Shown here: in pieces, positions 54,452-64,000 of the stretch
Layout: every line of letters begins with the position of its first letter
Numbering within the stretch: position 1 is the first letter of the stretch
NCBI GenBank assembly: GCA_002900995.3
Contig: CM035314.1
Span: 2,949,234-3,013,233, forward strand
Source: Ganoderma boninense
Lineage: Eukaryota > Basidiomycota > Agaricomycetes > Polyporales > Polyporaceae
Direction: 5' to 3'
DNA length: 64,000 nt
Position numbers and translations under genes: made by a program
Notes under the pieces: generated by a model
What the model was told of the DNA's origin: nothing
What the model saw: the letters and a program-made list of their open reading frames with translations, nothing else
Databases searched by the model: none

Positions 54452-56101
54452 ATGATAGTGCACGACCTACAAGAACGACTATTTGGAACTATCCTGTCCA
54501 CCGCCCTGTTCGGTGAGATGCTCTCGCCGTACATTCGTTGCGCTCGAGCATGCACCGAAGTATCTCGGTAGTGGATATTCGCATTGTGCACCTCCATGGC
54601 TCTGGTGTTGGTTCGGTGAGTTCCCCTGCGCATGAGCCCTGTTCCAGTACAGCGACCCTGTTGCGTCTCATCATCGTCTCTCTTCTCTCTTTCTGTCCCA
54701 GGCGCAACGCGAACCTTCGGAAAACTTACTGGGCATGGTGGTGGTACACTTCCGCGACCTTTGCCATGTTCACGACGACGACGATCTACTGGGCGTTGGT
54801 GCTCCGCAACACCGTCGCCATCGCACGCGTCTCAGCGTCCGCCGCCGACAGTCTTTTCCCGGCCTTCCACTGGTTTGTGACCGCGGAGTCTTGTCTGAAC
54901 CAGAAAAACGGGAGATGCGAGACGCCGACCGTGCCCAGCGACGTTTTGTCCGTGTTCTGGGATATAGCCCGCCGTGATATCCCGCTGGAATACTGCGTGG
55001 GCACGGCGGCGCTGGCCACCAATGTCTGTTCGTCGTCGTCGTCTCGACTTTGTCATCCCGTGCAATGCAGCTGACGCTTAGCCACAGATAACCATCGGCG
55101 ATGCTATTATCTGGGGCCGAGTGTATGTTCTCTGGCCCAACAATCGAGTTATTCGTCCTGTACTCGTTTTGCTCCTCTGTGGAACTCTAGGTGAGCCCTC
55201 CGCTGGTTGCTTCACGCTTGAGGTCGACGGAAGACGGAAGTTCAAGTTTGACGGTATTATCTCATGATGCAGCCACCGGGATTGTTTCGACCGCGCATTC
55301 CTGTCAAAGCCCTGTTCAACTTGAGGAACTCGTCGGAGATCCCAGCGTGGAAAGCGCAGCAATCTACACGTTCGCCGGCCCTGCGGCGGGCAGTTTAATG
55401 GGCTCGTTCTTCGAAGGCGACCCTTTCGGTATTGCGGCGTCCGTGCTCAGCTTAGCTTCTGATGTCGTCTCAACGTGCCTCACAGGATATCGGCCATAGT
55501 ACGACCTAGGTCGTAATTCGCAGTCCCGTCCTGAGTGTAACTTACCAGTCGACCTGTAGGGAACACCGCGCACGTGCCCGAGATGATGACCTCAGATTTC
55601 TTTTGGCTCGTTCGCGGGTGTCCAGAGCACTCACGCTGCTCATCGAATCGGGTTCTTTTTACTCCGCTATCTAGGTATGTCTTGCATTGGCTCATCGTCC
55701 GAACGATTGGTTCGAGTTCTTATGTGGACGTTATTGGATTGTGGTGGTGGTAACCAGCCCCTTCTACGGCGTCGGGTCCGACGAGATACTGCACCGTAAC
55801 GGTCTGGGAGCGAATGGTTGCAAGACATCTACCGGCGCTGCACGCCGCGCCTCCACCGGCTTGGATGTACGTGACATCTTCCGTCTCGCCAAGTAAAGGC
55901 TGAATTTTCCCCACAGTCATTATGCTGCTAGTCGCGTTGAATAGGTCCAAATGCGACACCATTGTCTCACATCGCGAGAACGGGCAGGATGCAGCAATGC
56001 CGTCCTTAGTCTTCCCGAGGTCACTCCAACTCGCACAGTGGGCAATCATTCGGTGGTCACCCTGGTTTCGCCAGAGTCACCAGGAATCGAGCATCGCATG
56101 A
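54452..56101 (+). pseudogene. Multi-helix membrane protein (agaricomycete 7TM type), copy B, nonsense mutation
   Basis: A putative first exon encodes MIVHDLQERLFGTILSTALF (54452-54512). Later exons are 54702-55023 (TSATFAMFTTTTIYWALVL helix), 55088-55190 (IGDAIIWGRVYVLWPNNR then VLVLLLC), 55273-55498 (AAIYTFAGPAAGSLM..SLASDVVSTC) and one from 55560 (EHRARARDDDL, SRVSRALTLLIESGSFYSAI). A last one near 55917-56101 encodes VIMLLVALNRSKCDT. The DAIIWGRVYVLWP and RALTLLIESG motifs are typical of a large uncharacterised fungal membrane family. Where copy A splices TG|G to give Trp in RAW, this copy has TA, so splicing gives a TAG stop. The second exon boundary is unclear, so the model is provisional. 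Confidence 0.55.
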
Positions 56102-56356
56102 GGCTGATTGGTCGCTGGCAGACATGGATATTGTCCGCCCCGTGGCCGCTCCTCCGAAATTTGAAGGAGGGTTTGTATCCTGTAATACATAAATCCGTCC
56201 CCGTTCCGCGACCTGTATAAGACTAAGTAAACTCGAGCCGGCCAAGATGAAATATGTATATGAATACTCTTCGAGTGTATAGTTGCGATCGCTGCGTCGC
56301 GGTCAGCTAGGAGGTCCAAGTTAGCGGAAGTTGGTCCTCGGCTCTAGTTGGTAGCC

Positions 56357-56381
56357 ACGTGTGACAGTGACTGTCACACGT
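56357..56381. promoter_or_regulatory. Inverted repeat upstream of Atl1, copy B
   Basis: Perfect 12-bp arms ACGTGTGACAGT and ACTGTCACACGT around a single G, about 80 bases before the Atl1 start. It is homologous to 44492-44520 but with matched changes on both arms. Confidence 0.65.
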
Positions 56382-56459
56382 CGTCTCCTGCGTGACATGG
56401 CGGCTGGGATGGCTGCGCCGAGTGTTGTAGGTTGACTGTCAGCTTCGACGGGGGCTTCG

Positions 56460-57057
56460 ATGGATGGCGACCAGTTTCACTCGGCGGTATCTTCATGTTC
56501 TTCTTGTTGTTACTTTCTCCAGCTTACGAGGATTCCAGGTGTACCATGTTATCCGCCAAATCCCCCCACAGCGCGTGACCTCTTACGGTTCGGACGCTTC
56601 CTCCCGTTCAGCCTACTCTTCTCGTTTCACCAAACTGCATGATCAGGACACATCGCCAAGCTAGTCGGAAAGCCCAACTACTCTCGGCATGTTGGGCAAG
56701 GTATGTCCTGACGTCCTCCCCGATGTCCGGTACGGGCCGATACTCATCCGCGCTGGCTACGCACCACAAGCTCTCAAGTTCCTATCCCCTGATGCGAACC
56801 CACCTGTTCCTTGGCATCGGGTGCTCTCCTCTGCTGGAATCATCTCCTCGCGCGGACCTGGGACTGACGGCGCCAACCGACAACGCGACGCTCTCGTCGC
56901 GGAGGGCATCGATGTCGTCGCCACTCGTTCCGGCGAGCTCAAGGTCGATCTCCGCCAATACGGCTGGTTTCCGGCCCCCGGAACAATCGACATTGGCGTC
57001 GAGTTAGAGGAGGACGAGGATTCTGGCGTGGAGGAAGGCGAACAAGATGGAGGTTGA
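56460..57057 (+). CDS. atl1: Alkyltransferase-like DNA repair protein (Atl1 type), copy B
   Basis: Exons are 56460-56486, 56539-56587, 56647-56700 and 56771-57057. The introns are 52, 59 and 70 nt, and all join in frame. The protein is again about 138 residues with MDGDQFHSAVYHVIRQ, SYGHIAKLVGKPNYSRH, the diagnostic VPWHRV (Trp for catalytic Cys), GTDGANRQRDALVAEG and an acidic C-terminus. It differs from copy A by a few substitutions (for example Val for Ile in DIGVELEED), with no frame change. Both copies therefore appear functional. The short first exon is supported by identical position and splice site in both copies and by alignment of its residues to the start of the MGMT-fold domain. 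Confidence 0.94.
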
Positions 57058-60000
57058 TGGCTGTCAAGGTCCTTGGGTTGGCATGATGTACGTGGTCTCC
57101 TTCGCGTGTCTTTCGCTCAGAATTGTCCTCCCATATCCTTTTTCCGTCACGCCGCCTGTCTATCGCATTGTATGAGTATAAGACGTTGTCAATCCACGCT
57201 CTTCCTCCCGCCTTATCAGGCCACTCGGAGCTCGTTCCATCCGTGCGGCCGACTCTACCGATCTCCTCTTCTCCTGACTACCCAGTGCCCCAACTGTTCT
57301 CTAGACGGCTGGTCCGCACTTCGCAGCAGCCCTCGTATGCCGAAGTCTCCCGCTCCAGTTCTCAGAGTCCTTGGCTTAGACGGATCCAGACGAATCGACC
57401 TCGCCTCAGGCCGCGAGCAAACCTCCTGTCGAATTGCTTCCTTCTAACCCGATCCGTGTCAGGCAGATCCCATGCGTCAATCCACGCCCATTTGCGCCGC
57501 ACATCGCCGCACGAAGGTTCGTGCAATGATCGTCCCGCTATAACCCCCGAGGAAGAACGGGATGACTCACGTCTGCTGCTTCTTTGCATTCTGAGCTGTG
57601 CACTCCAGGTCTTCGAGTGGGCTCCTTGATCCGTCGTCTTCAGCGGAATCAATTGCAACGTGGCCTCGAGACTACACGAAACAAAGAGGGTGCGGACGTA
57701 CATGCTGACCACGAACCAAGGGCCATTCCATGGCTTTCGCGCCGACGGCGTTCGGCGGTGGATGTGGATGTGGCGTACAGACATCCCATGTTTGAAGCGC
57801 CACACTGACATCGACTCCCTGTGTCATTGTTGTTTGTAATGTGTTTCGCAGCACGCTTGGACGAGTTCACTGACTGCAGTTGCCGTGACAGGTTTTATCC
57901 ATGATGTCTCGCTGTGCCCCGGCCATCCTCTGTCATGACAGCACAACTTTGCCGGGTGTTGCTATGAGAACTGCGTGTCCGCACGCTCTACCCCTCGTCA
58001 TTCATACTCTGACATGGTCCTCTCGTTCGAATGCGATAGTCAAGAGTCTCGGGTTCGTCATGACGACCTCAGGGGTCCCCTTGTTCGGAGCTCACGGAAA
58101 AAAGCCCTATGTACCCTACGTACATAGATTGCCAAAGACTACGTACGTAAATGCACAAGACACGCTCTGGGCGGCGTACTAATCACGAATGCACCAGCGC
58201 GCGTCAACGTTTACACAGTTTGTCTTCCCAAATAACCTGCACTGAATGGTTCTCTGACCGGGGTCGAACCGCCACACATGTCCTCTCAGAGCTAACACTG
58301 CCGGCAGAGCCTCCATCGGATTCCACTCGGCGCACATCGCACTCACGATGCACGGGCAGCTTCCGCCACGAAGGTAAGTAATTAATTTTCTGAGGCTCTT
58401 CGAGAGCCCCACTTGAACTGCTGGCCTAAGCAGCGCAGCCCGCCTGGCCTAAGGTTACCAGGCAACCCTCCGACGCAGCTTAACCGCTGTATCCTGTGTC
58501 CTACAGACTGTTCCGACGTCGCAACCGCATGCAAGTCAAGAGGGTCAACCTCCGTTATCGTCGGTGAGTGGTGCCCAGAGGACTTTGTGCGGACTACAAC
58601 ATCAACACACGTGTATCCCAGACAGTGTCGGCGCATGTCGCGGGCCCGCCGAACCCCCAGTTCCCGGGTCAATCCATCGCTTGAAGACGATTGATTGACT
58701 TCCGGCCTTCCGCGAGGATCTGCCGAACGCTCGGTCCCCGTTGCTGGCACGTCCGGGCCCTTCCTGCCGGAGAATCGCAGGTACATGTCGCGCTCTACAT
58801 AGTACTGTATGCTCATCGATTTCGAGCATCTTCCCAGCCCCAGGATCCCGGCGGCGTAGATCATCATCGGTGCATCCCAAGGCCCGGTCCTTCTCCGTCT
58901 TCTCCGACGTCCTCGCAGGCGCCTTCTCCACTGCGCAAAGATACGCAACGACAAGTGCTACAGGTAATGCGGGTTCCCCCAACTGCTCTCCTCGCCACAG
59001 GCTGGGCTGGTCCTGTCCGAGACGGCCTTTGCGCGGTGATTGCTGCCGCCTAGCGTCGTCGGCCGCCGCCGGGCGCGCCGCCGGAGCCAGAGTCACTCGA
59101 TTTGTCGCGGTCCACGGATTACGTGCAGGTCAGCCAGCTAGCCAGAGAAGGTCCTCGCGCCCACTCGTCGGCAAGCGTTCATCCGAGGCGCGTTCCCGCA
59201 TACGGAGCCTGGAGATCAGCACCACACTAGACAAAGGCCCGCCCGCTGGCGCATTGTCCGGCGGCCGCAGTGGACGGTCTGGTGCGCCAGTTGCGGCCGT
59301 TCGCCGGTCGTTCACAAGTAGGCTCGCGCCCTCGCGCGGGCTATTGCGGTCTGCTCCATATGCTCGAGCCACAAACGTGCACTTGAAGACGCAAGGTCGG
59401 TCCGCTTTGGCGCCTGCTCGTGACACGTCTGGATCCTCGACACCTACATGCTCGACATGGAGTGCCCACCCGAAACTTCCAGGTTTACATCCTGGTTTGA
59501 ACACGAATCACTTCGCGCTGACTTGCAGCCGTTCCCTGGTCCTTCCTCGTGAAAATGGCTCATACCCCGCGACCAGATCCACATTCAGCGGCGCGCACCC
59601 GAGGACCCACCTTCCATCGCTCGCATCCAACTCGAGACGCGCATGCAGGCTCTTCTCGGGATCTCGACGACGACGAACCAGCGATCAGCACAGCTCCTAG
59701 CTCCGACTTCGAAACCCTCTTTGGCAGGCAGACAGCTCCCGAGCGACCGTCCTTGAGCTCCCCCACCCAGGACGGACGCCAGCGACGCTCAGCCATCTAC
59801 AGAAGTCCTTGCGGGCGCGCGTCAAGCGCAGACTCGGAGGCAGTGAAACACTACCAGCCCCAGCCCCCACCTGAGGATGCACAAGCTCGCAAACCTACCG
59901 CTCGCCGTTGGTGTATGGTCCGTAGCAACGCGTTCCTGCAGGGTCCCGCATGCAACGCATACCTATAGTATCTAATGGACATCGACCAAAATCCCGACGT

Positions 60001-61083
60001 TCCACGGAACACGACACACACGCGGAGGGACATGAGGGGATACGAATATAATAGATAAAGATATATAGATAATGAGGGACGAGGAAGGGGTATAGCAGGA
60101 CGGCACTGGGAGAGACGTACGTACACTACGATTACGATTACAATTAGGCGGTGTGTATGGACCGTCGACGACGTGATACGTGATATATAACATACATATA
60201 CATGGTGGACCGCGGTGCAGGAGGCTCCTCTATGTCAGTGATGGAGCATATCGCGAGCCAGAACCGGAAAGGGCGAGGCGCGGAGGACACATTACGAAGG
60301 GTCACGCCAACAAGAATGGAAGTGACGGCGAGATGGAAGGGAAGAGTGGGGAATACACGTAGCGGGTGATGGGGATGCGAAGGTATTGTGCTTGGTATGA
60401 CTCGGATGCGAGGGGACACCGGCGAAGCCGCCGCGAAGCTTGGAAGAGGGCGGGGTGGGCGATCGTGGCAGTTGGCCATCACTGCGACCTAGACAGATAG
60501 ATAGGTATGCCGCCGATGCGTGGAGTGGGAGGAAGCCAGCGCGAATCGTGAGCGGGCCCGAAGCGGGGTAATGGGATATGTATGGATGCGTCGCAGGGGA
60601 GCAGGCTACGAGCGGACGAATGTATACAGATCGCGACCGCAAGACGACAGGTGTTTACAACAGAGATAGTACATCCGGCAGGAGACGATTACGGCGTGTG
60701 GTAAGTAGTATGATACGTGTATGCGGACGACGGGATATGAGGGCGACCAGAGCATGCGGCACCCTGGAGTGTGGAGCGAGGTGAGCCAAGCAGTGAACAT
60801 TCAATCGTGATAGTCAGGATAGCGATCAGCACATGAGCACGGCGCGCGGCAGACAGAGTTCACGAAGGACGAAGGAGGAAGGAGAAGCGCGAGTCTGGAC
60901 AGCAAGGCTGTGAGGTGGCAAAGTCTCCAAGCGCCACAACTGCAGTGGCGACGGGGGGAGGAGCTGCGGCGCGCACTGGCATAGGCTATGGCGATGGGGA
61001 GAAGATCTGGAGAGGAAGACACAGGTTGGAGGGCCATTCATCTCCACGGTTGCCGACGAACACACCCAGAGTCCGGGCGTGGA
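57058..61083. other. Unresolved region between Atl1 and G-alpha, copy B
   Basis: This is the counterpart of 45212-49194. The best coding patch is at about 59600-59968, with SRDLDDDEPAISTAPSSDFE, IYRSPCGRASSADSEAV and KHYQPQPPPEDAQ, ending at a TAG at 59968. In copy A a homopolymer indel cuts this frame short. The 57120-57500 patch is frameshifted relative to copy A near 57365. The CTATGTAC/GTACATAG hairpin is conserved at 58107-58127. No complete gene model could be built, and 59970-61083 appears to be 3' flanking sequence. Confidence 0.35.
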
Positions 61084-63617
61084 TCAGATCACGTTGACGC
61101 TCTGGAGATGCGCACGCAGAATACCTTCCCGGACTGTATATCCGGAAGTCGGATACAGAGGCCGCGGCGAGGCGCGAAGCAATCAAAGGTGATCAGCGAC
61201 GTATTCCCACCGAACGCAACAGAAGCAGCAATAGGAACACGGCACTCACCTCCAACGAGGATCGCAGCAGTCGAGCGTGTATCCTGCACAAATACATCTC
61301 GTCAGCTGCGCGCGCCCACACGACAAACATGCCGATAGCGGAGAGCGGAAGGAGAAAATGATACGTACAATGACGGACGTCTCGTGCCAGTAGAACGGGC
61401 GAGCCTTCGGCGAGAGTCGTTTCTATATTACATTTGGTTAGTACGCCGCCGACACCCATCGACGCCCGCTGCCGATCGAGACAGGCACACTTACATGGTA
61501 CCCCCGGAATTTGTCCCTGAAGTCTACAAACGCACACAGATACATCAGCTGGCCGAAGCGACACGAGGCAGTCGGAAGAGCACGTACACTTCGTGACATT
61601 GGTGATGTCATTCGGCTGGTCGCCGTAGCTAGGCACATACTTGACGACGCGGATGCCTGCTGCGAGCGTTGCCTGCAGAATATCCATCTGGAAAATGCAC
61701 CATTCATTGTCAGCGATCTCTTCATGCATCATTTCGAAAAGAATATCTGTCGGTGGATCCTCAAGACACCGGATACAGCTCGTCCGGACCATGCATGCAC
61801 TGCAGACGTAGAGATGGACGAAACATGGAACCAGAACTGCCATGCGTACCATCCATCTCCAGGTCCATTACCGGCACGGCGACGGGTAATGTGGCGTGTC
61901 CAAAAACCAGTCCAAAATCGGAGAACGCAGGAACAATTGATCAGCATAAACGCACCTTGTTCAAGAACAGTATGAGCGTTGTCTTCGCTAGCAGAGCGCT
62001 TTGGCAGACTTCTCGCCAGAGGGTGATGGAGTCCTCCTGCATGCAGGTATCACAACATCGCATCAACCGACAACACAGCATGTCACGAACGGCTGCTACG
62101 CACGAGACGGTTGACCTTCGGGTCTTCTTCAAGCGTGAGGTTGAACGCGAGCGGCGCGAGGAATATGATGGCTTGGACGTCGTCGAAGAACGGTATCCAG
62201 TGTTGACGCTGTCGTGGTCGCCACCAGGTATTGCATCCACATCCACGTCCACATCCACGGTGAAGCATGCCGATCAGGATCCGTCAGATTTATGAGATCC
62301 AAAAGAGAAGGGAACGGACGAACGCAGCTGCGACTTCCACCGACGTCGTAGATGTACCATTCCGTGCCAGGAAGGGCACCGCTTTCCATGGTGAAATGGT
62401 GCTCTTCCACACCGAGCGTGCGGACCCGCGCACGGACGATGTCATCTGCACTGAGTTTCAGCGAGTGTATGCGGACAGAAGGAGACCACCTCGTCGCGCA
62501 CCGTCTGTTGCCTCGTAGTTGATCGCGGCAATGCGTGCGGCGTCGTTCAAGAAGAAGCCGGGCATGTCCTGTAAGCGCATGTTGTGCTTCTTGAGGACGT
62601 CCTGGACGATGTGGTCTTCCCAGAGGGTGACGATGTCGTCCTTGCAGGCTGCGAGGACTGCAGTCGGGTTGTCTTTGAATCTAGCGTCGGCGGTGGTGGG
62701 GCGGCTGTTTGCGCTGCCCTTCAAGGCGCTGACGAGGGGCTTGACGGGGACGACAGGACCGAGGGTGCTCGTGTTTTCGCTGAGGGCGGAGACGATGCCC
62801 TTCCAACCGCTGCCGGCGCGCACGCAGACGTCCTTGTTGGCTGCGCCGCCGTCGGGGAGGAGCTTCTTCATGAGCTCGTCCTCGATGGGAAGGAGGGCGG
62901 AGAGGCGCATGCGGATACGGCGGTGATTGTCAGTGAGCTTTGAGGTGGAGAAGCGGACGCCTGGGCTGGAGGGAGTGCGGCCAGCGACGCCCTTGCCCTT
63001 TGCGATGGAGGAGGCGGTGGTGGTCTGGAGAGACGACTCCCATTCTTCCTGGAGGACCTCTAAGAGACGTTTGATGTTCCTGCGAGGGAGAGGGCGGGGG
63101 GAGGCAAATGGTTGGACGAATATATGCGGAGAGTTTTTGAAAGACGGACCTGATGAGGTTGAGCTGGATGATGGTTTTCCATGCGGCGCGCTCTTTGTGA
63201 AAATGGGATGGGGAAAAGGCGAGCTGGAAGTCTGGAGCGGAGGACGAGGGTTGGTAAGCGAAAAGGACGGAGAAGGGGAGGACGGGAACAGACTCTTCAA
63301 TGTTGTGCTCTTGCCGGACTCTGCCTGGCCTGTATGAAAATGCGAAAAAAAAACAGTCAAGACGTGGGGGAGGAGAGGAAGGGAGGGAGTGGGGGCGTAC
63401 CGAGGAGAAGGATCTTGATGGCTTTCTTGCGTCGCTCGTAGGCTTTCCTTGCGAGAGCAATGTCGTCGTCAATTTCCTTGGAGACACGTAACGCATCCTC
63501 CTGCTGATGGAGCCTGGCAGCGCGTTCCTCGGGGGATTCGTCGAGGGGAGGTTGGAGGGCCTTGGAGAGCGGGTCGTCGGGATCCTGCTGCTGGGACCAG
63601 AAGGACTTGGAGGCCAT
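61084..63617 (-). CDS. Large G-protein alpha subunit (complete), GTPase Gln replaced by Ser
   Basis: Twelve exons: 63401-63617, 63294-63329, 63150-63231, 62502-63079, 62324-62445, 62104-62208, 61956-62036, 61588-61687, 61495-61523, 61369-61422, 61250-61283 and 61084-61133. They give 1,488 nt and 495 residues. Order of motifs: P-loop GQAESGKST (73-81), a helical domain enlarged by Ser/Thr-rich inserts, switch I VRARVRTLGVEE (Arg311 and Thr314), switch II DVGGSRS (338-344), NKMD (406-409), a TSVIDT base-binding loop and the C-terminus LQSVNVI. Usual G-alphas have about 355 residues and DVGGQR; here the catalytic Gln is Ser342, so GTP hydrolysis may be slow. It starts MASK, so there is no N-myristoylation Gly2. 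It presumably works at the inner plasma membrane with receptors. The donor at 62323 is non-consensus (GTTCGT). Confidence 0.92.
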
Positions 63618-64000
63618 CGCGACCACCGGCTGAGACGTGTGCGGGGCGGAGGGCGACACTCGGGCAGTCGGCGAGGGCGGGCGAAGAGCGGGAGAGGGAG
63701 AGAGAAAGAGAGAGAGGGAGACGGTGGACAGGGCTGGGCTGAGCTGCGAGCGAAGACGAGCAGTGCCAGAGCTTAGGCGCCGTCGCGGGAATGGAGGCGG
63801 TGCTCCTTGTCCATCGTCTCCCTTCTCGGCAACAGCTCCGGCCACTCGCCGCTCCCGAATTCGGTCCCGGCTTCTCAACTCCCCCTTTCGGTGTCCGCGT
63901 TCGGCCTGTCCGTGGCTCTCGTCTCGGACCCAAGTTCCAACGCCGACCGATCGGGCTTTCTCCCATCCAAGTCTGCTCCCCTTCCAAATATTCCTGCATC
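63618..64000 (-). other. Upstream region of the G-alpha gene
   Basis: A purine-rich run near 63690-63722 is a CT-rich tract on the coding strand, a common promoter or 5'UTR feature in fungi. An upstream in-frame extension exists to 63878 but is low complexity, so the start at 63617 is preferred. No other gene is visible. Confidence 0.4.

Larger units (their letters stand above)
51235..63020 (+). repeat. Segmental duplication Z, copy 2
   Basis: It begins immediately after the third gap with the sequence found at 35409 and carries K10, the membrane-protein pseudogene, Atl1 and complete G-alpha. Confidence 0.9.

Overview
This window looks like a filamentous basidiomycete, probably an Agaricomycete and possibly Polyporales. 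The signs are GC-rich DNA, dense short introns (mostly 50-70 nt, GT..AG), an F-box gene and a seven-helix membrane-protein family of the agaricomycete type, an enlarged G-alpha subunit, and a Tad1-like LINE. No bacterial, plasmid or viral features were seen. Three runs of exactly 100 N (12077-12176, 30248-30347, 51135-51234) are scaffold gaps.

The window is a mosaic of duplicated blocks. Block X (about 125-9372) recurs in direct orientation at about 21027-30247. It holds a minus-strand kinase-like gene, a large ENWDDDF-repeat gene and a plus-strand kinase-like gene. Block Y (about 31080-42520) recurs inverted at about 13439-20330. It holds an F-box gene and two kinase-like genes. Block Z (about 35409-51134) recurs directly at 51235 to about 63020. 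It holds a kinase-like gene, a broken multi-helix membrane-protein gene, an alkyltransferase-like DNA repair gene (Atl1 type) and a large G-alpha gene. Copies match at most positions, with scattered indels. Several block ends fall exactly on scaffold gaps. The blocks may therefore be real segmental duplications, or two haplotypes of a dikaryon placed end to end.

The common thread is a family of about 276-residue protein-kinase-like proteins. Ten gene-sized copies and two fragments are present. Six read as intact (7950, 15045, 21026, 28866, 34467, 52093). Others carry frameshifts, a gap truncation or a transposon. Their catalytic-loop and DFG motifs vary. Five genes, including one unrelated F-box gene, share an upstream leader block, and a dispersed ~350-bp repeat recurs beside them.

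One kinase-like copy (36279-42521) is split by a 5.4-kb LINE with an intact 1,343-residue ORF2 and an exact 12-bp target-site duplication. The uninterrupted site is preserved in the sister copy at 52093. The Atl1 and G-alpha genes are the best-supported conserved genes. The 4 kb between them has coding-like patches that I could not resolve into a gene.
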